14,589 nt of DNA from Pseudomonadota bacterium (GTDB taxonomy: Bacteria > Pseudomonadota > Alphaproteobacteria > Caulobacterales > Caulobacteraceae): contig JAEYTM010000336.1 of NCBI GenBank assembly GCA_023434015.1, forward strand, positions 1 to 14,589. Reading direction: 5' to 3'. The notes under the pieces are model-generated. The model made no database searches and was not told the origin of the DNA. It worked only from the letters and a program-made list of their open reading frames with translations. Shown piece by piece: positions 7,726-14,179 of this stretch. Position 1 is the first letter of the stretch, and each line of letters begins with the position of its first letter. The position numbers and the translations under genes were made by a program.

Positions 7726-9011
7726 GGGGCTCCGTTGGCGGTCTTTTCCAGCACGGCGACGTAGAAGCCGTCGGTGCCGGAGATGCGGGGCGAAAGGCGC
7801 AGGTCACCCTCAGGCGTGAGGTAGGGTGACAGTTTCGGGTCGTCGGTGGCGGGCCGCCTGGCGAATCCGGGCGTGCGCAGCAGGAAGGCGGCCACCCGGT
7901 CCTCGTCCTCGTCCGGCAATACCGAACAGGTCACATAGATCAGACGCCCGCCCGGTTTCACGAACCCGGCTCCGGCGTCCAGCACCGCGTCCTGGTCGGC
8001 CTGGCGCTTTTCCAGAGTCTCAGGCGTCAGGCGCCACTTGGTGTCCGGGTGACGCCGCCACGAGCCCGTGCCAGTGCAGGGAGCATCGACGAACACCACG
8101 TCCATCCTGCCCTCCAGGCCCTTCAGCGGCTCCGGATGGATTGGCGACCGGATCTGCAGGTTGCGGACCCCTGCCCGGTCGGCGCGGCGGATCGTGTCGG
8201 CCAGCCGCCGGGCGTCGGAGTCGTAGGCATAGACCTGGCCGGTGTTGCCCATGGCCCCGGCCAGGGCCAGGGTCTTGCCGCCACCGCCGGCGCAGAGGTC
8301 GAGGACCTGCTTGCCCTTCACGACACCGGCCGAGGCCGCGGCGATCTGCGAGCCGAGGTCCTGCACCTCGAACCAGCCCTTCGAGAACTGAGGAATCGCC
8401 TCGACCGCGCCGCTGCGCGCGGTGGGATCGAGGGCCGCCATGCGCAGGGCGGTCGGCAGGGCGTCAACGGCCTCGGCGTTCAGCGGGGCCAAGGCCTTCA
8501 GCGCCCGCGCGGGATCGGTCTTCAGAAGATTGACCCGCAGGTCCACCGGCGCGCGCTCGGACAGGGCCGCGCCCTCCTCCGCCCGCGCCTCGCCAAAGAT
8601 GCGGGCCAGGGACGCGTCAAGCCAGTCCGGATAGTCGCCGCGCACGGCGTCAGGCGCCTCGGCCACGTCGCGGGGATTAGCCAGCGCCGCGCGTTCCCCT
8701 TCACTGAGCGGTCCCGGACCGTGGGGCGGTTCGCCCGCTGCCTCGGCGATGCGTTCGATCGGCCAGTCCCAGAGAAAGCGGAGCGCCGCCAGCGCGGCGG
8801 CCCGCGGCGTGTCCTCGCCCATCCGCCAACCCAGCGACCGACGCCGACGCAGGACGTCGAGAACCAGCCCGGACACCCAGGCGCGATCCTTCGCGCCGGC
8901 ATAGCGCGCGCCCTCGCCCCAGGTCTTCAGCGCCATGCGGACGGGCCGGTGGCGTTGCTCGATTTCGGTGAGGACGTCGATGGCCGCCGCGAGGCGTCCG
9001 GGATCACGCAA
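7722..9011 (-). CDS. rsmB: RsmB-type 16S rRNA m5C methyltransferase
   Basis: SAM-dependent RNA cytosine-C5 methyltransferase of the RsmB/NOP2 family; RsmB methylates C967 of 16S rRNA (E. coli numbering). The 429-residue protein has an N-terminal NusB-like helical region (about 1-130) and a Rossmann methyltransferase domain with SAM motif LDLCAGGGGKTL (237-248), DAPCTGTG (309-316, Cys311 or 312) and TCSVLPDE (361-368) with the catalytic Cys362. Both cysteines needed by this family are present. The start is a TTG at 9011, giving MRDPGRLAAAIDVLTEIE, the expected N-terminus in alphaproteobacteria. No ATG or GTG exists in frame before Met26. There is no good SD; the start is 9 bases after the MAPEG stop, so coupling is likely. 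The exact rRNA position is inferred from family membership. Confidence 0.93.
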   Translation of the reverse strand: MRDPGRLAAAIDVLTEIEQRHRPVRMALKTWGEGARYAGAKDRAWVSGLVLDVLRRRRSLGWRMGEDTPRAAALAALRFLWDWPIERIAEAAGEPPHGPGPLSEGERAALANPRDVAEAPDAVRGDYPDWLDASLARIFGEARAEEGAALSERAPVDLRVNLLKTDPARALKALAPLNAEAVDALPTALRMAALDPTARSGAVEAIPQFSKGWFEVQDLGSQIAAASAGVVKGKQVLDLCAGGGGKTLALAGAMGNTGQVYAYDSDARRLADTIRRADRAGVRNLQIRSPIHPEPLKGLEGRMDVVFVDAPCTGTGSWRRHPDTKWRLTPETLEKRQADQDAVLDAGAGFVKPGGRLIYVTCSVLPDEDEDRVAAFLLRTPGFARRPATDDPKLSPYLTPEGDLRLSPRISGTDGFYVAVLEKTANGAP

Positions 9012-9020
9012 AGGGGTTGC

Positions 9021-9416
9021 TCACAGGAAAAGCGCCGCGACCACCATCAGGAGGCCGACAAGGGAGATCATCCAGACCAGCGAGCGGATTCGCGGGATGC
9101 CGCTGGCGTAGATCGGGACATAGACGGCGCGCATGGCCACGTAGAGACCCGCGCCCCAAAGGGTGAGTTGGCCGAACTTCCCCATCGCCGCCGCAGCTAG
9201 GATCGCCACGGCGAAGAGGGGGAAGGTCTCCATGAAGTTGCGGAACGCCCGGTCAAGCCGCGCGGCGACGCCGCTGATCGGCATCGGCTCATCCCGCGGG
9301 CCGCTCGCCCATTTCAGGTTCTGCTGACGCCGCGCCGCAACCGCCGCCCACAGCAACTGGAACACGCCGATGACGACGGCCCAGGCGAGCAGCAGCAGTT
9401 CCGGCGCGGGCGCCAT
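9021..9416 (-). CDS. MAPEG family membrane protein
   Basis: A 131-residue integral membrane protein of the MAPEG family (membrane-associated proteins in eicosanoid and glutathione metabolism), some of which are glutathione transferases or peroxidases. Four hydrophobic segments are visible at about 5-27, 62-80, 84-103 and 112-131. The family pattern RAFRNFMETFPLF (56-68), with Asn60, Glu63 and Pro66, is followed by LYVAMRAVYVPIYASGIPRIR (91-111). The ATG at 9416 immediately follows the guaB stop codon with no intervening base, and rsmB follows after 9 bases, so it is a fixed operon member. Its function in bacteria is not established, and its place between guaB and rsmB gives no obvious functional clue. 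Confidence 0.9.
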   Translation of the reverse strand: MAPAPELLLLAWAVVIGVFQLLWAAVAARRQQNLKWASGPRDEPMPISGVAARLDRAFRNFMETFPLFAVAILAAAAMGKFGQLTLWGAGLYVAMRAVYVPIYASGIPRIRSLVWMISLVGLLMVVAALFL

Positions 9417-10874
9417 CTAGCTCGGACTCGGATAGTTGGGAGCCTCGCGCGTGATCATCACGTCATGCACATGGCTCTCGCGCAGGCCCGCGCCGGTGAT
9501 GCGGATGAATTTGGCCTTCTCGCGGAAGGAGACCAGATCCGCCGCGCCGACGTAGCCCATGGCGGCCCGCAGCCCCCCGACCATCTGGTGGAGGATCGGC
9601 GCGATCGGACCCTTGTAGGGTACCTGCCCCTCGATACCTTCCGGCACCAGCTTGAGCGCCGAGACTTCCTTCTGGAAATAACGGTCGGCGGAGCCGCGGG
9701 ACATGGCGCCCAGCGAGCCCATGCCGCGGTAGGCCTTGTAGGATCGCCCCTGGTACAGGAACACCTCACCCGGGCCCTCGTCGACGCCGGCGAACACCGA
9801 ACCCATCATGGCCACCGAGGCGCCCATGGCGAGCGCCTTGGCCAGATCGCCCGAGTATTTGATCCCGCCGTCGGCGATGATCGGCACGTCCGCGTCGCGC
9901 GCCGCCCGGACGGCGTCGGCGATGGCGGTGAGTTGCGGGACCCCCACACCCGCGACGATGCGCGTGGTGCAAATAGACCCCGGACCGATGCCGACCTTCA
10001 CGGCGTCGGCGCCGGCGTCGATCAGGGCGCGGGCGCCGTCGTAGGTCGCGACGTTGCCGGCGATGACCTGCACCCGGTTGCTCTCGCGCTTCACCCGCGC
10101 CACGGCCTTGGCGACATCGGCGTTGTGGCCGTGGGCGGTGTCGATCACCACGACGTCCACACCGGCGTCCACGAGCCCCATCGACCGTTCGTAGCCGGCG
10201 TCGCCCACCGTCGAGGCCGCGCCGACCAGCAGGCGGCCCTGAGCGTCCTTCGCCGCGTTCGGATGCGCCTCGGACTTCTCCATGTCCTTGACGGTGATCA
10301 GACCGACCGCGCGGTACTGGTCGTCGACGACGATCAGACGCTCGATCTTGTGCCGGCGCAGCAGCTCGCGGGCCTCGGCCTGGCTGACGCCCTCCCGCAC
10401 CGTGACGAGATTCTCGTGCGTCATCAGCGCCTTGGCCGGGACATCTCCACTTCCTTCGAAGCGCATGTCACGGTTGGTGAGGATGCCGCAAAGCTTGCCG
10501 TTGTCGTCGACCACCGGGAAGCCCGAGATCTTGCGGCGCGCCTTGATCTCCCGGACCTCGCTGAGCGGGGTGTCCGGGCGGATGGTCAGCGGATTGATGA
10601 CCATGCCGCTTTCATAGCGCTTCACCTCGCGCACCTGATCGGCCTGTTCCTCGACGGTCAGGTTGCGATGCAGGACGCCGAGACCGCCGTTCTGGGCCAT
10701 CGCGATGGCCAGCCGGCTTTCGGTCACCGTGTCCATGGCGGCGGACACCAGCGGAATGTTCAGATTGATCTCTCGCGTGAACCGGGTCGAGACGTCCACC
10801 TGAGTGGGCATGACGTCGGACGGGCCGGGCTCGAGCAAAACATCGTCGAAGGTGAGCCCTTCGCGAATCTCCAT
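9417..10874 (-). CDS. guaB: Inosine-5'-monophosphate dehydrogenase
   Basis: Oxidises IMP to XMP with NAD+, the rate-limiting step of guanine nucleotide synthesis. Starting at the ATG at 10874 the protein has 485 residues, typical for the family. The ATG has a strong SD (GAGGTG, 5 bases upstream) and yields the canonical start MEIREGLTFDDVLLEPG; a longer frame to 10928 would add 18 unlikely residues. The catalytic barrel is split by a CBS-domain pair (about 90-200, with SGFPVVDDNGKLCGILT and ERLIVVDDQYRAVGLIT), which binds purine nucleotides as a regulatory module. The active-site loop GPGSICTTR contains Cys302. The phosphate-binding IIADGGI and the flap with YRGMGS are present. It is followed directly by the MAPEG gene, and guaA lies further down the same transcript. 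A candidate promoter lies just upstream. Confidence 0.99.
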   Translation of the reverse strand: MEIREGLTFDDVLLEPGPSDVMPTQVDVSTRFTREINLNIPLVSAAMDTVTESRLAIAMAQNGGLGVLHRNLTVEEQADQVREVKRYESGMVINPLTIRPDTPLSEVREIKARRKISGFPVVDDNGKLCGILTNRDMRFEGSGDVPAKALMTHENLVTVREGVSQAEARELLRRHKIERLIVVDDQYRAVGLITVKDMEKSEAHPNAAKDAQGRLLVGAASTVGDAGYERSMGLVDAGVDVVVIDTAHGHNADVAKAVARVKRESNRVQVIAGNVATYDGARALIDAGADAVKVGIGPGSICTTRIVAGVGVPQLTAIADAVRAARDADVPIIADGGIKYSGDLAKALAMGASVAMMGSVFAGVDEGPGEVFLYQGRSYKAYRGMGSLGAMSRGSADRYFQKEVSALKLVPEGIEGQVPYKGPIAPILHQMVGGLRAAMGYVGAADLVSFREKAKFIRITGAGLRESHVHDVMITREAPNYPSPS

Positions 10875-10898
10875 TGAGACACCTCGTTTTGCGGCGCT

Positions 10899-10928
10899 CG
10901 TATACGCGTAAGCCGGCGGCCGCGGCAA
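10899..10928 (-). promoter_or_regulatory. Candidate guaB promoter
   Basis: On the minus strand TTGCCG (10923-10928) and TATACG (10899-10904) are separated by 18 bases, a reasonable housekeeping-sigma arrangement. Transcription would start about 10891, giving a short leader of about 18 bases that still contains the GAGGTG ribosome site. It would give guaB-MAPEG-rsmB-guaA expression independent of ppx-rlmE. The -35 lies inside the GC hairpin of this gap. No experimental support. Confidence 0.4.
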
Positions 10929-10943
10929 GGGCCGGCGGCCGCC
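10915..10943 (-). other. GC-rich inverted repeat between rlmE and guaB
   Basis: GGCGGCCGCGGC (10915-10926) can pair with GCCGGCGGCCGCC (10931-10943) as a 12-bp stem with one bulged G (10934) and a 4-base loop. The arms also contain the self-palindrome GCGGCCGC. On the minus strand TTTT precedes rather than follows the stem, so it lacks the U-tract of an intrinsic terminator. It could still pause polymerase or protect the rlmE 3' end. Confidence 0.5.
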
Positions 10944-10952
10944 AAAATCGCG

Positions 10953-11660
10953 TCAGGCGCGTCGGAAACCCGTCGCCACCAGATAAAGCTCGGAGGAATC
11001 CGCCCGGCTGGCTTTGGGCTTCACCGTCTTCACGTCGGCGAAGTGACGCTTCAGCAGGGCGATGACCTGGGCTGTCTCGCCACCCTGGAAGGCCTTGGCG
11101 ACGAACACCCCACCCGGCTTCAGCACCTCGATGGCGAAATCTGCCGCCGCCTCAATCAGGCCGACGATACGCAGGTGGTCGGTCTGGCGATGACCGACAG
11201 TGTTGGGCGCCATGTCCGACATCACCAGATCGGGAGCCCCGCCCAGCATCTCGATCAGCAGGGGGCCGCAGGCCGGGTCGGTGAAGTCCATCTGCACCAT
11301 CTGCGCGGGCGGCAGGGGATCGACCGGCAACAGGTCGACGCCGACGATCTGAGTGACGCCGCGTTCAAGCGCCACCTGGGTCCAGCCACCGGGCGCGAGA
11401 CCCAGGTCGATGACGCGCGCGCCGGGCTTCAGCAGGCGGAACCGGTCGTCCAGCTCGATCAGCTTGTAGGCGGCGCGACTGCGATAGCCGTGCGCCCGCG
11501 CCTGGGCCGAGAAGGGGTCGTTGATCTGGCGGTTCAGCCACGCCTGCTGGGACGGCGTCCGTTTCCAGGCGGTCTTCAGCCGCGCCGGCTTCAGCCGGCC
11601 GACCTCGGTGCCGCCGGTCGGCGGCTTCACCATGCGTTTGCGGGGCGGATCTTCGCTCAT
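10953..11660 (-). CDS. rlmE: 23S rRNA (uridine-2552-2'-O)-methyltransferase RlmE (FtsJ/RrmJ)
   Basis: Methylates the 2'-OH of U2552 in the 23S rRNA A-loop, a late step in 50S assembly. The 235-residue protein carries the SAM motif DLGLAPGGW (85-93) and the full catalytic set Lys66 (RAAYKL), Asp149 (SDMAPN), Lys189 (VAKAFQGG) and Glu224 (SSELYLVA). The 40- and 35-residue spacings match E. coli D124-K164-E199. The N-terminus is about 28 residues longer than E. coli RlmE, with a basic stretch (KRMVKPP, RLKPARLKTAWKR) that may bind rRNA. The start is the ATG at 11660, which overlaps the ppx stop codon (ATGA). A frame extending further upstream would lie wholly inside ppx. It lies upstream of guaB, with a 78-base gap. 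Confidence 0.97.
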   Translation of the reverse strand: MSEDPPRKRMVKPPTGGTEVGRLKPARLKTAWKRTPSQQAWLNRQINDPFSAQARAHGYRSRAAYKLIELDDRFRLLKPGARVIDLGLAPGGWTQVALERGVTQIVGVDLLPVDPLPPAQMVQMDFTDPACGPLLIEMLGGAPDLVMSDMAPNTVGHRQTDHLRIVGLIEAAADFAIEVLKPGGVFVAKAFQGGETAQVIALLKRHFADVKTVKPKASRADSSELYLVATGFRRA

Positions 11661-12733
11661 GCGGCCTCGGCCTCGCGGGGTTTGCGCCGGCGGCGCCGGC
11701 GGCGAGCGCCGCGGTCGGCCATCAGCGACAGGAGAATGCCTTCGCGCAGGCCGCGGTCGGCCACCCGCACGCGGCTGCAGGGCCACAGTTCCTGGACCGC
11801 CTGCAGGATCGCCGCCCCGGCCAACACCAGATCGGCGCGGTCGGGGCCGATGCAGGGCTGGTCGGCGCGCTCGCGGGCGCTCAGGCCCAGCAGGCGGCCA
11901 GCGGCGACATCGCACTCGTCCCGCGTCATCCAGATGCCGTCGACCCGGTTGCGGTCGTAGCGCGGCAGGTCGAGATGCAGTCCGGCAAGGCTGGTGATGG
12001 CGCCCGAGGTGCCGATCAGGTGGGCCCGGTCGGCCTGGAAGACCTCATGCAGCGGGTCCGCGCGACGGAAGGCGCTGATCTCGGCCTTCACCGCCTCGAC
12101 CATCGCCCGGAACCAGCCTTCGGTAGCGCGCTCGCCCTCGGGAAACCGCTCGGCCAGGGTGACGACCCCGATCGGCACCGACAGCCAGGCGCGCAGCGGC
12201 GGCATCCCGGTCGGCGGAGCGTCCCGCAGGTCCGCCCAGGACAATTCGGTCGAGCCGCCGCCGACATCCACCACCAGCACGGCGTCCGAGGTGCGGTCGA
12301 TCAGATTCAGGCAGCCGGCCACGGAGAGCCTGGCTTCCTCCTGCGGCGCGATGATCTGCAGGCGCAGCCCGGTGGATTCGGCGACCTGCTCCACGAAGGC
12401 CGCGCCATTGTCCGCCACCCGGCAGGCCTGGGTCGCGATGGCGCGCAAACGGACGACACGACGACGGCGGATCTTCTCAGCGCTGACCTTCAGGGCCGCC
12501 ATGGCGCGATCCATCGCCGCCTCGGATAGGCGGCCAGTCTGGCTCAACCCTTCCCCCAGGCGCACGATGCGGGAATAGGCCTCGACCACACGGAACCCCG
12601 CGCCCGCGGGCGTGGCGATCAGCAGCCGGCAGTTGTTGGTGCCCAGGTCGAGCGCGGCGTAGCACGCTGCGTCGCCAGCAGACCTGTCCCGGCCACGCGC
12701 TAGGGCGCCGGGCGCACTCGGCGCCTCAGTCAT
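11657..12733 (-). CDS. Ppx/GppA family phosphatase (exopolyphosphatase or pppGpp phosphohydrolase)
   Basis: Member of the actin-like ATPase fold family that removes terminal phosphate from polyphosphate (Ppx) or converts pppGpp to ppGpp (GppA). The 358 residues contain the phosphate-1 motif DLGTNNCRLL (29-38), RLGEGL (58-63), ATQACRVADNG (100-110), the catalytic-glutamate segment QEEARLSVAG (131-140), the phosphate-2 motif DVGGGSTEL (156-164), GTSGAITSLAG (241-251) and DRGLREGILL (326-335). It is the short form, without the C-terminal HD-type extension of E. coli Ppx/GppA. The protein ends in a very basic tail with seven consecutive Arg (344-350), perhaps for polyphosphate or RNA contact. The start is set at the ATG at 12733; a frame extension to 12859 adds a non-family N-terminus. 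The stop overlaps the rlmE start. Substrate specificity cannot be decided from sequence. Confidence 0.93.
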   Translation of the reverse strand: MTEAPSAPGALARGRDRSAGDAACYAALDLGTNNCRLLIATPAGAGFRVVEAYSRIVRLGEGLSQTGRLSEAAMDRAMAALKVSAEKIRRRRVVRLRAIATQACRVADNGAAFVEQVAESTGLRLQIIAPQEEARLSVAGCLNLIDRTSDAVLVVDVGGGSTELSWADLRDAPPTGMPPLRAWLSVPIGVVTLAERFPEGERATEGWFRAMVEAVKAEISAFRRADPLHEVFQADRAHLIGTSGAITSLAGLHLDLPRYDRNRVDGIWMTRDECDVAAGRLLGLSARERADQPCIGPDRADLVLAGAAILQAVQELWPCSRVRVADRGLREGILLSLMADRGARRRRRRRKPREAEAA

Positions 12734-12790
12734 GGACCGCCATTTCCGTCCTTCGCAGGCGAGCCGCCGGGCCCGCCTCATTTCCCGGTC

Positions 12791-12819
12791 ACTGTAGCAA
12801 GCTGGCGGCGGGCCCGAAA
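12791..12819 (-). promoter_or_regulatory. Candidate ppx promoter
   Basis: On the minus strand GCTACAGT (12791-12798) matches the Caulobacter -10 pattern GCTANAWC at its first six positions. A weak -35-like TTTCGGG lies 14 bases further upstream (12813-12819). It would give a leader of about 50 bases before the ATG at 12733. The -35 half is poor, so this is tentative. Confidence 0.3.
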
Positions 12820-12827
12820 GACGCGGC

Positions 12828-12855
12828 CTTGAACGCAAGGCGCAGGGCGCTACGT
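12828..12855 (+). promoter_or_regulatory. Candidate heat-shock (sigma-32) promoter of hspQ
   Basis: CTTGAA (12828-12833) and CTACGT (12850-12855) stand 18 bases apart counting from CTTG. This resembles the alphaproteobacterial RpoH pattern of CTTG followed about 17-18 bases later by a C-rich/TAT-like -10. The -10 half is degenerate. The position, some 40 bases before the start of a heat-shock gene, makes it plausible. Confidence 0.35.
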
Positions 12856-12894
12856 TCACTTCCCAGTCAGGAGAATGGTCTTAGATTCGGCGTC

Positions 12895-13224
12895 ATGCAC
12901 ACGGGACTCGCCAAATTCGCAATCGGCCAGGTCGTGAAGCACCGCGTCTATCCCTTCCGCGGCGTGATTTTCGACGTGGACCCGACGTTCAGCAACACCG
13001 AGGAATACTGGCTGTCGATCCCGGAACACATCCGGCCGCGTAAGGACCAGCCGTTCTACCACCTGCTGGCGGAGAACGAGGAAAGCTCCTACGTCGCCTA
13101 TGTTTCCGAACAGAATCTGATGGCGGACGAGACCGGCCAACCGGTCGGCCACCCCCAGACCCAGCTCATCTTCGAGTCGTTCCGCGAGGGGCACTATCAA
13201 CTTCGCCCCCGGATCAGCCACTAG
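12895..13224 (+). CDS. hspQ: HspQ heat-shock protein (hemimethylated-DNA-binding YccV-like)
   Basis: A 109-residue cytoplasmic protein of the HspQ/YccV family, known in enterobacteria as a heat-shock protein that binds hemimethylated DNA and enhances Lon protease toward selected substrates. Diagnostic segments are KFAIGQVVKHRVYPFRG (7-23), VIFDVDPTFSNTEEYW (24-39), RPRKDQPFYHLLAENE (47-62) and YVAYVSEQNLM (66-76). The length matches the family. The ATG at 12895 is the only reasonable in-frame start, giving MHTGLAKFAIGQ, but it lacks a well-placed SD. An AGGAG (12869-12873) lies 21 bases upstream, too far by normal rules, and no in-frame start codon lies between. It is divergent from ppx across a 161-base gap, with a candidate sigma-32 promoter. 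Confidence 0.95.
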   Translation: MHTGLAKFAIGQVVKHRVYPFRGVIFDVDPTFSNTEEYWLSIPEHIRPRKDQPFYHLLAENEESSYVAYVSEQNLMADETGQPVGHPQTQLIFESFREGHYQLRPRISH

Positions 13225-13306
13225 GGCGCAAGGTTCTTCCAGCCGACGGCCCGTATAGCGCTCACTCGGAACGGAACTTCCCTCGCCGGGGGTTCATTCT
13301 CTCATC

Positions 13307-14179
13307 ATGAGCGCGGATAGCGTTGCGAGCGGGCCCCCTGCGGGCGCTCGCCCTGACTGGACGATCGACCAGGGCTGGGAAACCTACTCCCAGGCCGAAC
13401 ACGACATCTGGATCACCCTCTACGAGCGTCAGGCCGCCCTGCTCCCCGGGCGGGCTTGCGAACCCTTCCTGCGCGGCCTCGAGGCGCTGGATCTGCATCG
13501 GGCGGGTATCCCGGACTTCGCCCGCGCCAACGAGGAGCTGAACCGGTTGACCGGCTGGACGGTTGTCGCCGTACCGGGCCTGGTCCCGGACGAGGTCTTC
13601 TTCGACCACCTGGCAAACCGCCGGTTCCCGGCCGGGCGGTTCATCCGCCGCGCCGATCAGCTCGACTATCTGCAGGAGCCCGACGTCTTTCACGACGTGT
13701 TCGGCCATGTGCCGATGCTGACCGATCCGGTCTTCGCCGACTTCATGCAAGCCTATGGACGCGGCGGCCGACGCGCGCTGCAGCTTGGACAGCTGCACAA
13801 CCTGGCCCGCCTCTACTGGTACACGGTCGAGTTCGGCCTCCTGCAGACGCCGGCGGGACTGCGCATCTACGGAGCCGGCATCGTCTCCAGCCACGCCGAG
13901 TCGATCTTCGCCCTCGACGACCCGTCGCCCAATCGCATCGGGTTCGACCTGGAGCGAATCATGCGCACGCCCTACCGGATCGATGACTTCCAGCAGGTCT
14001 ATTTCGTGGTTCCGTCGCTGCAGGCGCTGCTCGACGCCTCGCTGCAGGATTTCGCGCCAATCTATGATCGTCTCTCGCGAGCCCCGGACATCGCCATCGA
14101 CGCTTTCGAGGCGGGCGACCGGATCTTCACCTGCGGCGTCCAGACCCACGCCGGACGGCAGGGCCAGACGCCTCAGTAG
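13307..14179 (+). CDS. phhA: Phenylalanine 4-monooxygenase
   Basis: Iron- and tetrahydropterin-dependent hydroxylase converting phenylalanine to tyrosine, the entry to phenylalanine catabolism. The 290 residues match bacterial single-domain enzymes, without the N-terminal ACT domain of animal forms. The facial triad is visible as His129 and His134 in DVFHDVFGHVP and Glu175 in YWYTVEFGL. Other family segments are TWITLYERQ-like DIWITLYERQ (33-42), RFIRRADQLDYLQEPD (111-126), GAGIVSSHAES and DDFQQVYFVVPS. The ATG at 13307 is the first in frame. The SD is weak (GGGGG about 14 bases upstream), and a TATAGC at 13254-13259 is a possible -10 without a clear -35. No pterin-carbinolamine dehydratase (phhB) or homogentisate genes are in view. 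Its last 7 bases overlap the convergent tamB. Confidence 0.97.
   Translation: MSADSVASGPPAGARPDWTIDQGWETYSQAEHDIWITLYERQAALLPGRACEPFLRGLEALDLHRAGIPDFARANEELNRLTGWTVVAVPGLVPDEVFFDHLANRRFPAGRFIRRADQLDYLQEPDVFHDVFGHVPMLTDPVFADFMQAYGRGGRRALQLGQLHNLARLYWYTVEFGLLQTPAGLRIYGAGIVSSHAESIFALDDPSPNRIGFDLERIMRTPYRIDDFQQVYFVVPSLQALLDASLQDFAPIYDRLSRAPDIAIDAFEAGDRIFTCGVQTHAGRQGQTPQ

Noticed and set aside
9465..10877. 470-codon open frame opposite guaB
   Set aside because: Shadow of a highly conserved guaB. The product is His/Asp/Val-rich without motifs.
10915..10943. Intrinsic terminator after rlmE
   Set aside because: The stem is strong but no U-tract follows it on either strand. I report it as an inverted repeat only.
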